Origin: Ustilago trichophora
Lineage: Eukaryota; Basidiomycota; Ustilaginomycetes; Ustilaginales; Ustilaginaceae
DNA length: 64,000 nt
Assembly (NCBI GenBank): GCA_900323505.1
Contig: OOIN01000005.1
Span: forward strand, 434,001 to 498,000
Direction: 5' to 3'
Shown here: positions 42,553 through 51,808 of the stretch, piece by piece
Position numbering within the stretch: position 1 is the stretch's first letter
How the letters are laid out: each line of letters begins with the position of its first letter
Program-made: the position numbers and the translations under genes
The notes under the pieces: generated by a model
What the model saw: only the letters and a program-made list of their open reading frames with translations
Told to the model about the DNA's origin: nothing
Databases searched by the model: none

Positions 42553-42836
42553 AATCCTGTGATGGGCGAAGAATTTAGGCTGTGGGTGCAACAGGGATGA
42601 AGGGGGACACGGGCAGCACTAGTTCTTAGCACTACTGTAGTTCTTTCCTGCCGGACCTACACCTTGCTCTTTGTGAGTTTTCTGTCGTTGCCCTTGACAG
42701 ACGTTCAAACTTACGCCTACCTTGGCTCGCTAGCTCGCCGTAGTTCTACTCATATTTAGCTCTATTTGCCAGTAGCCTGTGCGCCATCACGCGGTGGAGC
42801 AATCATATCGGATATCGGAAACCAGTCGAGGTCATC

Positions 42837-42955
42837 CGGGAAGCCACTCAGAGATGCTTGCTTCGAGTGGCTCTCCTAAAGCAGCCACACAAGGTGGCTG
42901 CAGGGATGGCTTTACGGACAGAGTCACACTTTTTTTTTTTTTTTTTTTTTTCACG
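42837..42955. repeat. Palindromic repeat family, copy B (fragment)
   Basis: GAAGCCACT...CGAGTGGCT and CAGCCACACAAGGTGGCTGC arms followed by a 22-T run. The usual TATCCT end and the central CCCGATC are absent, so this is a degraded relative. Confidence 0.5.
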
Positions 42956-43043
42956 CCTATGAATCATAAAATAACTTATTGTAGTTGCCTCTGACAAAAG
43001 TCTTGCTGCAGCGGATCCATGTCGCAAGCACAAGCTGCGTTCG

Positions 43044-43230
43044 TATCCTTAAAAAAAAGAAAAGTGGGAATTCAGAACCTCCCTAGCAACCACCCGGATG
43101 GCTCCACCAAGCAGCCACCCAGAGCAAGCACCTAGATCGGGGGTGCTTGCGGGGTGGCTCCCCGAGAGCAACCACCCAGGGTGGTTGCTAGGGTGGTTCT
43201 GAATTCCCACTTTTCTTTTTTTTAGGATAT
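43044..43230. repeat. Palindromic repeat family, copy C (complete)
   Basis: Ends TATCCTTAAAAAAAAGAAAA and its inverse (right end ...TTTTCTTTTTTTTAGGATAT), continuing as a nearly perfect inverted repeat through GTGGGAATTCAGAACC. Internal arms use AGCAACCACCC / GGGTGGTTGCT, AGCCACCC and AGCAAGCACC / GGTGCTTGC. The centre is GATCGGGGG. About 187 bp, able to fold into one long hairpin. Confidence 0.8.
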
Positions 43231-43334
43231 GATTGAGATCTATATTCTACATTTAGAGAGGTAATTTTAATTGTCAAAACGTGAGCTGATCATGGATGTC
43301 CGCAAACCCATTCAGGCAATCACTATATAAGTCA

Positions 43335-43550
43335 TATCCTAAAAAAAGGAAAAATCCGTCATGAAGCCGCCCTTGAAGCCATCCAGGGTGGCTACACCAC
43401 CGAATCCACCCTTGAAGCCACCCCCGATCTGGCTGGCTTCGAGGGTGGGTTTTCATCATAGCCACCCCGGGTGGCTTCGAGGGTGGCTTCGATGGTGTAG
43501 CCACCCTGGGTGGCTTCAAGGGTGGCTTCGTGACAAATTTTCCCTTTTTT
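43335..43550. repeat. Palindromic repeat family, copy D
   Basis: Left end TATCCTAAAAAAAGGAAAAA, right end AAATTTTCCCTTTTTT. Between them are GAAGCCACCC-type units, the central CCCCCGATCT, and several GGGTGGCTTCGA units, some in tandem with a 12-bp period. Confidence 0.78.
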
Positions 43551-44016
43551 CAACGGTACAAGTGTCCCCTCTTCAATATGATTGAAGAAAGAGACCTTGA
43601 CTTGGACTTTCGTGATATTTCTTCAAAGAGAAATCAGTGAATCTGGTCAGCAACGGCCGAATAAATATCATTTTTTCCTGCCGAGCTTTTACGTCTGGAC
43701 ACATACATTTTGAACCCTATCTTTGCCAGAAAGAGATCGTGGCTTTGTGATGAAGGCATTTTCTTACGGAACTCATGATAGATAACCATCTCTTCAAAGA
43801 GGGACTTCCGCCCGCGAAGGCACCCGGGCTTAGCCAGCCAATCGGTGGTCGCTTTGAGGGTGGGCAAATCTACACTAATTCATGGCACCGCAGGTGGAAC
43901 GAATGATTAAATTCATTGACAAACAGGATTTAGTGACCAAAAAGAGCGCAGAACCCTGAAACCCGTCAGTGATAGCAAATCATCAATTCACATCCTAAAC
44001 AAAGAATCATAAGTTG

Positions 44017-44156
44017 ACGTGACTGGCCCATATACGGGTCGGCCCATTTGTGGTGGGTCCCCAACACAATCTTGGAGCTTTTGTACTCCAACTTAAAATG
44101 GTTTAAACGTTTTTCGCAAGAATTGGAATGGTGACCCACTAATGGACCAGTCACGT
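44017..44156. repeat. Short inverted-repeat element (ACGTGACTGG ends)
   Basis: ACGTGACTGGCCCAT at 44017-44031 and its inverse ATGGACCAGTCACGT at 44142-44156 match at 14 of 15 positions, with weaker pairing further in. The 140 bp unit abuts copy E of the palindromic family. It may be a different small MITE. Confidence 0.55.
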
Positions 44157-44338
44157 TACCCTAAGGAAAGGAAAATGCCAACCTGCAGCCACCCGCCGCT
44201 GCCATCCCGGGTGGCTTCACGACGAAGCCACCTTCGAAGCCACCCCCGATCGACTGGCTTCGCGAAGTAGCCACCCGGGGTGGCTTCGCAGCTGGCTTCG
44301 AGGGTGGCTTCGCGAAGGAGTTTTCCTTCTTTAGGATA
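44157..44338. repeat. Palindromic repeat family, copy E
   Basis: Left end TACCCTAAGGAAAGGAAAA, right end TTTTCCTTCTTTAGGATA. Internal GCAGCCACCC and GAAGCCACC units, centre CCCCCGATCG, then GGGTGGCTTCG units. About 182 bp. Confidence 0.78.
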
Positions 44339-44699
44339 CGAATTTCTCTTCTTTTTGGGAAGCAAAGTCTAAAAGGAGGGTGTGAGAATCATGAATTCCT
44401 CCTACCTTAATCACTCCACCAACTGGCCTATTTCGGCTTGAATCACAAAACCACATCCTTGCTGAATTTGAGTGGCATACTGCAATATTTTGAGCCAACG
44501 CTACACCCTCTGTGAAGTCAACTTGTGTCAGGCTCCTCGCTCATTCTGTGAAATTGGGTCAACCTGGTGCTCCTTAATCAAGGCACATCAGCAGTGTAAT
44601 TGTGGTTTTTGTTTTGAAATACTGAACGATGCGTATTTCTACCCGACCATTTCCCACAATATTTTGAATTTTAGAAGACAAATTTGCAGGATCCACCTC

Positions 44700-44816
44700 T
44701 TGGATCCACAGGGGGGGTGACTTCGAGGTGGATTTTTCCTTTTTTTTAGGATGCAAATGCGGGCGGCCTTAAGGGTGACTTCGTGACGGTTTTTTTCCTT
44801 TTTGAGAGGATGTGAG
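44700..44816. repeat. Palindromic repeat family, two tandem half-copies (F)
   Basis: Two right halves in a row: GGTGACTTCGAGGTGGATTTTTCC-like sequence ending TTTAGGATG (to about 44753), and a second with AAGGGTGACTTCGTGACGG, a T/C-rich end and GAGGATG (to about 44816). No left halves were found. Confidence 0.55.
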
Positions 44817-44870
44817 TGCGAAACCTGTGATCGAGCACGAGCGTCTTGCATCGTACTAGCTCACTCGACT

Positions 44871-44995
44871 CAAGGGCAACCCGCAGGCAACCAGACCCGA
44901 TCGGATGGTTGCTTTCGGTTGGGTGCTCAAAGGAATCACCCGGGCTGGTTGCTTGGGTGGGTTCCCGGACGTATCTTTCCGTTCTTTCACGATGT
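44871..44995. repeat. Palindromic repeat family, copy G (GGTTGCT variant)
   Basis: GGCAACC arms, centre ACCCGATCGG, then GGTTGCT and GGGTGGG units and a TTTCCGTTCTTTCACGATG right end. It is a diverged full-length member using the GGTTGC core seen in copy C. Confidence 0.55.
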
Positions 44996-45042
44996 GAATG
45001 TACAGACGCGGAGGCGTTGTAAAATTTGAAGCGCCACGGCTG

Positions 45043-46864
45043 TCAATCGATTACGATGGTAGCACAACGTGCATAATACAAAGCGAGACTGTCTTGAACA
45101 AGGGAACGATTGATGTAGCGAAAACGATCGTCATAGATGCGGAGCCGAGCAATGATGTCGTCAACATCATCGGGTGCAGCATTCTGTGGCGACTCCACGG
45201 CTTTGCTGCTACCGAGCAGCGTACGCAGAGGCTTGAGAAGGTACTCTGGCGTGACAAGACAGTAGCGATCAGCGCTACTTTCTATATCCTTTTTCGAGGA
45301 TCTGAGAAGCTCGGACTGTTCTGCTTTGGCGAGAGTGACGAAGCCGTCCTGCATCATCTTGCGGATAGCCCATTCAAATAACCGTCGCGCTTTCTCTGCG
45401 TGCTGCTCGGAAGTGTCCTTGTCCTTGGTGATGCGCCGCGAAGAGTCAGCATAGCGAGAAGCGAGACGATGCTGCAGACGTACGTGGACAAGGCGGCGGG
45501 CGAGAGAGAGGAGGGGAGCATCAGACCAGAGATCTGAGATCGCAAACGATTGGAAGGGATAGCGTTGACTGATGTACTGCTGCAACTGCAGCTGAAAGTA
45601 GGATTCGGTCAATTTGTGGTCAGAGATCTTGTCATGGGCGCGGAGCTGTCGAGCGCTGGACCGGGAGGAACGGGAACGCTCGCTGCCTCGAGGCGAGTCG
45701 CCATGCGACATTGATGTGGAGTGCGCCGAGGACCATGAGACTGGAACGTCGCTGGAGAGCAACCTGCGCGCCTCGTCTCGCGACAGGCGTTGTCTCTTTG
45801 CAACTTCCTGCTTGCTGACATCGACGTTGCTCATTGGTGCCGACACGGCTTTCGCGTCTTGTGACGAGTCGGACAAAATCCGACGCGCTGATAGTCTTGA
45901 GGAAGATGTTTGGGATTCAGGCACCTGTTTAGCAGCTGCCTTGGCTGAACTGAGGCGTTTCCAATCGAAGGGGTGTCGGTAAAGCTCGTTCTCGAGTTTG
46001 ATAACGTCAATATGATGATGGCACTCCATGTTTACATCCTCGCACAATACTAGAAGCGAAAGAGAGATTTTAGCTAAGGTCAAAACAGAGTAGCACGGTT
46101 GAAGTGACAGAGGCCATCGGATGCTGTACTCACTCATTTGCTGGACGAGCAAAAATCTGTCACCACTGCGATCGATCTGAATCTTTCCAGCACATCTGAC
46201 GATATCTGCCACCCCGAAGCGTGGATGGAGCGGTGGCAGAAAGGAGTGAGATGCTCCACTGTCTAGATGGCTTGAAGACATCAATGCTTTAGGCTGAGGC
46301 GGCATAATGTAGCATTCAGGCACACCGCATGGGGCAGACACATCGGGTCGAGCCTGGAGAGTACGTGACTCGGCTTGGTGCAGCGACTTGCGAGTCTCCA
46401 TGACACGCAGTACAGATGTCCCATCGTCCACTGTGTCCAGATCGAAGGGGAGTCGCAAATTTTAGCTTTTCGGGCAAACATGCCAGCATTATTCGGATAA
46501 ACGTACCTTCATAGGTCACCTGATCTTCTTTCGGTGTCACCCCGACAATCATACCGCAGACCTCTGCAATGAGACCAGGTGTCTCGTGATGAAGAAAGAG
46601 GTTCTGGCCTGGAGTTCAGGTGTAGAAATGAATCGTGTGACGTAAGTAGTCACAACAGAAGTAGTCACAACAGAGAAGGAACTGGCAGCTATGTCGAGAT
46701 TCGATCAACTTACCTCCAAGAGCGTGTGAAAGGAACGGGATCGTCTTGATACGACGCACATGTCGGCAGGTGCACTTGAGCACAGCAGATGGACTGCGCT
46801 CGGCCCACTCGTAAAGCTTCACTACATCGCTATCCGACAGTGCACGAGAAGAGAGGCTTTGCAT
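45043..46864 (-). CDS. STN1: Stn1-like CST-complex telomere capping protein
   Basis: Four exons, 46864-46714, 46608-46507, 46430-46134 and 46049-45043, give 518 codons. Introns of 105, 76 and 84 nt have GTAAGT, GTACGT and GTGAGT donors. Joining exons 2 and 3 creates IAEVCGMIVGVTPKEDQVTYEVDDGTSVLRV, the OB-fold core with the VDDGT motif typical of Stn1 (written here in two parts: VCGMIVGVTPKEDQ and VTYEVDDGTSVL). The C-terminal half has LTESYFQLQLQQYI and ISDLWSDAPLLSLARRLVHV, which resemble the Stn1 winged-helix region. Stn1 binds Ten1 and single-stranded telomeric DNA and recruits DNA polymerase alpha. The third intron is a multiple of three without stops, so it could be retained. The start is uncertain: 46864 is the first in-frame ATG. 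Confidence 0.7.
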
Positions 46865-47367
46865 CCCGTAAGCAGCGACAAGGCCATGAAATTTTGCGTT
46901 GGTCCTCGTGAGATTAAACGTCGGGCGCAGTTGCAACCCGGAGGCTTGAAAGAGGCGATGGGGCGGTGGTCATGTCATCGATGCTTGCTTTTGTGAGTGG
47001 TCGCCAGCTGGCAGCGGAGGTGGATGGCCAGCCTATTCGGATCGATCGCAAGAGCAGGTGGAGGTGGTGGTGATGATGGTGATGATGAAGACAAGAATCC
47101 TTTTCTCGAGTCCAACACTTTGTTAGACACCCGAACTCCACCTCCGATTTCCGGATACAAAAAGCGCGTCACACCAAACAGCTGAAATGCAACTCAGCTT
47201 AAAGTTATTTTGCGGAAAGTGTTGGTCTGCTCCTCAGCTAACGACGCGTCCATGGACGGCTTCAAACAAAGACCCTCTTTCTCCCAACTCTCAGCCCGAT
47301 TCGCATTTATCAACCTGCTCTTGACTCACGCCCGCTTCACAGTAACATCTTCCTACCATCACACATC
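46865..47367. promoter_or_regulatory. Divergent promoter STN1 / CHZ1
   Basis: About 500 bp between divergent starts, with a GGTGGTGATGATG run at 47058-47091. If STN1 starts upstream of 46864 part of this would be coding. Confidence 0.45.
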
Positions 47368-48165
47368 ATGAGCGACACAAAGTGAGTATTACTACCTGCT
47401 TTCTCTTTCGATTGATCCCTGCTGATTCCTGATTTTGCATGTCTGCCTGCAACAGCAACATCACCGAGCCTACCTCCACCGAAGACGCCGTCGACTACCA
47501 GCAGCCTCCGTCCGTGGACAAGGGCAAAGGTAAAGCAAGGGCGATTGAGCCAGGTAAGCATGCTGATATCGTAGCTCGCTTTGGTGCGGCTTCTATCGTG
47601 AATATGTGCTGACCAGATCCTCCTTCGCTCTGACGACTCTTCCACCACCTAGAGGAAGAAGAGGAGGATGAAGATGATGGACAGGACGACGAAGAAGAAG
47701 AAGAAGAAGAAGAAGACGATTTCAACATTGATGACGACGAGGTAAGACAGACATAGATCAGCAAACGATTCATACACAGCGCAAGTTCTTTACGTTTTGC
47801 ATCCCCCGCATTCTCAGTACTGACATCTTCTGCCTTGATGCCCTTTCTACAGCTTGCCGAATTGATCGAGGACGAAGAGGAACTTGCAGAAATTGACACT
47901 TCCAATATCGTCTGGACCGGGCGCAGACGCAACGCTCCCCTCGACTACAGCTCAGAGGAAGCTCTTAACAAAGCAGGCCTCAACTCGGGAGCCGCCGCAG
48001 CCGAGCAAGAGGAGGACGATGCAGAGTTCCATGTAAGTGGGACAGCTCCAAGCTCAGGACGAGTTCCATTCGCGAGCAATCTTATCCCAGATCTGACCTA
48101 TATCTCTTCATCTCTGCATGCATCGAACGATCATCTTCTAGGGCGACGACATGGACGACCAGTGA
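47368..48165 (+). CDS. CHZ1: CHZ-motif histone H2A.Z chaperone
   Basis: Five exons, 47368-47381, 47456-47553, 47653-47741, 47853-48032 and 48142-48165, give 134 codons. All four introns start GTGAGT, GTAAGC, GTAAGA or GTAAGT and end in AG with the frame kept. The product is strongly acidic (Glu/Asp tract at about 38-66), followed by the CHZ motif LAEIDTSNIVWTGRRRNAPLDY (seen in pieces: AEIDTSNIV and GRRRNAPLDY, about 78-99). The motif binds H2A.Z-H2B dimers. Yeast Chz1 delivers H2A.Z to the SWR1 complex in the nucleus. Length fits the family. Five exons in so short a gene is notable. It is convergent with RPC9, 111 bp apart. Confidence 0.86.
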
Positions 48166-48276
48166 CTGCGTCTCATACCGACATGCTAGAAGGCTGCTCG
48201 AATGCTTGCGCTGAAAAAAAAAACCGTACAAATACAATTAATTACATGAACCGTCTACTGGATTGCTTGCCCGTGA

Positions 48277-49214
48277 CTAGTCGTCAGGATCGGCTTCTTC
48301 AACTCCGCCTGCGCCAAGGCCTTCATGAACAAAATCGTCTTCGTCCATCTCGATGTCTGGATCCTCTTCGTAGTCCAGGTCCGCCGCTTCCCGTTCGGCA
48401 TCCGGTTCCGGAACCTGCGCCAATCCGCCACTACCAGATCCGCCCAAGTCAGCCGCGGCAGCGACTTGGCCCGTGAATTGACTGATCTGCGCGGCTCCGT
48501 AGGTAGCAGCGTCGTGAGCTGCACTGTTGATGGCTGCTGGATCATCCTGAGCTCCTTCCGCTGCGTATGTATTCACGTCGCTCGTCGAGTGAATGGGCAG
48601 ATACGTCTGCACAAGGGAAATGAGCTCTTCGATCTGGTGTGGGTGGAAGCGCTCTTCAAGCTCCTCGACAAGAGTGTGAAGCTCGACGACGCTCTGCGGA
48701 GCATGATTGACAATCTGAAGCCTTTCGGATCGATTGAGTCCTAGTGCGCCTCTTTTGGCTTCAGAGTCGTTGATCGAGTAGCCACGCGCCTTGAGCTCGT
48801 CGAGGAATGCAGCGATGTTTTCCGCTTCTTGGTGAGCACAGGGTCTTGATGTCTGACTGAGTGACGAGATGGTCTGCGGTAAGCACGAGTGTCGGAAAAG
48901 GGAAGAGGTCAGCACGCAATGCTATCCATACTTGCTTCAATAGCGCTGGAGAGATGGTTGGACTCCGCTTTTGTATGATCACTCACCTCGTACTGGATCG
49001 TTCGCAGGTTCTCAGGCACATTCGAGAGCCAAACATCGTCCTCTTCACCTTTTACTGTGGATGCGTTTTGGTCAGAATTCACCGACTCTTCGTTGATTTC
49101 GCTGATCTGCGGTGCGCTCTTCACCCGAGACTTTTGCTCTGCCTCCATCTCCTTGAGCACCTTGAGCACCTCAAAGTCGCTCAACAGCGCAGCGCGCGCT
49201 TTGATAATCCGCAT
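48277..49214 (-). CDS. RPC9: RNA polymerase III subunit RPC9 (Rpc17/CRCP)
   Basis: Two exons, 49214-48987 and 48873-48277, give 274 codons. The 113 nt intron (GTGAGT donor, CGCAG acceptor) splits the conserved YET..L..T block: RTIQYE joins TISSLSQTSRPC. Family features are ALLSDFEVLKVLKEM near the N-terminus and, after the intron, LGLNRSERLQIVNHAPQSVVELHTLVEELEERF, the HRDC-like core that pairs with RPC8 to form the Pol III stalk. This stalk contacts TFIIIB and the nascent RNA. The protein is longer than the usual 130-160 residues because of an insert at about 45-65 and an acidic/Ala/Gly-rich tail of about 110 residues. Start: ATG 49214 lies immediately before the conserved helix. Confidence 0.87.
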
Positions 49215-49785
49215 GTTGAGGGCCTCTACAGTCGAAAACGAATGTATGCTTATGTCGATGTTGCCTGCATCAAGGGCTCTGGTCCTGCACAGAAGCTCCG
49301 ACGTAAGCGTTCGGCACAATTGAAGTTCGCCAAAGGAACTTTGCAGACGTTGGAGCGTCAGAGTATCTCGAGGATGTGGTGTGGAGTTGAGAGATGATGA
49401 TGATCCTAGACAAGCATGCTGAAATGCTTGAAAGAAGAAATGTGTATAGAAATCGCTTACATAAGCATATGTTTCCAGCCAAAAATTTACTTGAAAAGTT
49501 GGCAATTTCAGCTTTTTTTTTTTGGTGCAGTGGTGAAGTGGACCCTCTTCTGAAATTTATTGGCCGAAGCATACTCGAGCCTCCACCAATTCGACACTGT
49601 TACCCCCTTTCCCATCATCCGTGCAACCACCTACCCTTCCCTCCCGGACTCTTGCATCTCACCCTTGACCTTTAAGGATCTCACTGATCCTTCAGAACCA
49701 CACCCTAAGAGCTCTGATCTGTCTCTGGGTCAACACTTCAACTTCTCTTGACCACACTTGCGGCAGCGGTCGCCCACGAACAAGG
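49215..49785. promoter_or_regulatory. Divergent promoter RPC9 / SOF1
   Basis: 571 bp between divergent starts; a run of nine T at 49513-49522 and a C-rich stretch nearer SOF1. No further motif is claimed. Confidence 0.5.
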
Positions 49786-51661
49786 ATGGTGAGCATCTGC
49801 ACAATCACACCGCCTTATTGGCTCCCCTGCCAGGCCACCGTTGGCAGTCTTGACTGACTCTTTCCTTTACACATACTCTCACCGACCATAGAAAATCAAA
49901 GCACTATCCAGGTCTCTTGACGTGCATGCACCCGCTCGACAGGGTGACCCCGCCCCTCTATCTCGAAACCTTGACCCAGCCTTGCATCCCTTCGACAAGC
50001 CCAGGGAGTATACCCGAGCTCTCAATGCCGCCAAGCTCGATCGACTCTTCGCAAAACCTTTCGTTGGAGCTCTCGAGGGCCACATTGATGGTATCTACTC
50101 GATTGCCAAGGACACCAACAGACTCAACGTTGTCGCTTCCGGAAGTGGCGATGGAGGTAAGTTCTTGTCAAAGCTGACAAATCTTTGCCATCTGCCAAAC
50201 TACAGCTCCTGACTTTTCTCTACCTTGCATCTTTACGCTCGTAGAAATTCGACTTTGGGACTTGGCCCGCCAAAAGCCAATCTACGTGTACCCAAGGGCT
50301 CATTCCGGCATCATTCAGTCGATCTGCATCTCCCCTTTGACCTTCATGTCTCCCACCGGCAACTCATCTGTTGGACGAAGGATGCTCTCATGTTCAACAG
50401 ATCGTACTGTCAAAGTCTGGGACGCGGATCCGCGACCCGACGGTCTTGGACAGACAAGCTTCAATGCCATGGACAACGATGATGACGATGATGACATGGA
50501 CGCCGACATGACCACTGGCGGCAGCTTGAGGAGAGGAGGTTTGCTCAGCACTCGCGACAAGGATGTGCCGCCAAGCGAGCCATTGACAGTATACAGCGGC
50601 AAGACGGCTTTCAACTCTCTCACGCATCACGCCTCGAACGCCGTGTTCGCTTCGGCATCGTCGACGATTCAGACCTGGGACTTGGAGCGTGGCGGATCGT
50701 CCGATCCATTGCTTACCATGACATGGGGTCCTGATGCCATCAATGTTGTGCGCTTCAACCTCAGCGAGCGCGAGGTACTTGCCAGTGCAGGTAGCGACCG
50801 AGGCATTGTGCTCTACGACCTGCGCAGCGGCAAGCCTTTGACCAAGATGATCATGCAGGTGAGTAGATAAGACCAGGTTTTGCACTGTACGAGTCCCGTT
50901 GAGCTCAAAGCTGATATTTGCTCCATCCTATCCACAATCCTTCTTGTTTTCAGATGCGAGCGAACGACATTGCATGGAATCCAACAGAACCTACCGTCTT
51001 CGCAGTGGCAAGCGAGGATCACAACGTTTACACGTTCGAGTAAGTTCACCCAGATATCACTGCATTCCGGATCCTGATCAAGGCTGACCTATCCCCTCTA
51101 TCTTTCTCTCCATTTCGTAGTATGCGACACCTCAACTCAGCAACCCAGGTCTACAAGGACCACGTTGCCGCCGTCATGTCGGTTGACTTCTCCCCGACCG
51201 GTACCGAGCTCGTCACTGGCTCCTACGACCGTACTCTGCGCATCTGGGACTACGGCAAGGGCAACCATTCGCGCGACGTCTACCACACCAAGCGCATGCA
51301 GCGCATTTTTTCCACCTCGTTCTCGATGGATGCTCGTTTCGTGCTCAGCGGTTCCGATGATGGTAACCTGCGAATCTGGAAGGCCAAGGCGAGCGAGAAG
51401 CTGGGACTGCTCAGTGGAAGGGAAATGGCCCACCGCGAGTACTCGGAGAATCTGCGCAAGAAGTGGAGCGGCGTGGGCGACGTTTCCAAGATCGAGAAGC
51501 AGAGGCACGTGCCCAAGGCGATCAAACAGGCGCAGAAACTCAAGAAGACCATGATCGACGCAAGGAAGAACAAGGAAGAGAACAGGAGGAAGCATTCCAA
51601 GGCTGGAGACAAGAAGCCCAAAGCTGCTCGAAAGGAGGCTATCATTTCTCAGCGAGAATGA
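49786..51661 (+). CDS. SOF1: Sof1/DCAF13, U3 snoRNP-associated WD40 protein
   Basis: Five exons, 49786-49788, 49892-50156, 50245-50858, 50954-51039 and 51121-51661, give 502 codons. Exon 1 is the ATG alone, followed at once by GTGAGC; exon 2 then supplies KIKALSRSLDVH, matching the MKIK opening of the family. Downstream text is strongly conserved: NLDPALHPFDKPREYTRAL, DGEIRLWDLA, SDRGIVLYDLRS, MRANDIAWNP, YTFDMRHL, SYDRTLRIWD, VYHTKRMQRI and the C-terminal RHVPKAIKQAQKLKKTM. Seven WD repeats cover about 60-370; the Sof1 domain and a basic tail follow. Sof1 acts in the small-subunit processome on 18S pre-rRNA in the nucleolus. An acidic Asp/Met insert lies between WD repeats 2 and 3. Confidence 0.95.
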
Positions 51662-51808
51662 ACACATGCTTCATAGATTTTCTTTTGCCTTCTTGTTCTC
51701 GCATTTGTTCGCATGCCAACGGCCATCATTGTACTTGTACCTTTTGAAATCACTTTTGCCTCAACACTGTGCGCCTTGTCGCGAATCTGTGTCTGAAGGT
51801 GACAGTTA

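Larger units (their letters stand above)
41173..45042. other. Gene-free island between NPC1 and STN1
   Basis: 3.9 kb with no supported gene. It contains a cluster of palindromic GGGTGGCTTC/GAAGCCACCC elements (listed separately), an inverted repeat at 44017-44156, a 22-T run (42930-42951) and one orphan open frame (42185-42552). The first part presumably includes the NPC1 promoter and possibly its missing 5' exon. Confidence 0.6.

Noticed and set aside
43361..43585. Pro/Trp-Leu-Arg repeat peptide in the palindromic island
   Set aside because: The periodic peptide arises from the GGTGGCTTC units; both strands and several frames are open, as expected of a non-coding repeat.
41885..44995. CRISPR-like or satellite array
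   Set aside because: Units are inverted and of unequal spacing with unique flanks, in a eukaryotic genome; neither direct-repeat/spacer structure nor simple tandem satellite.
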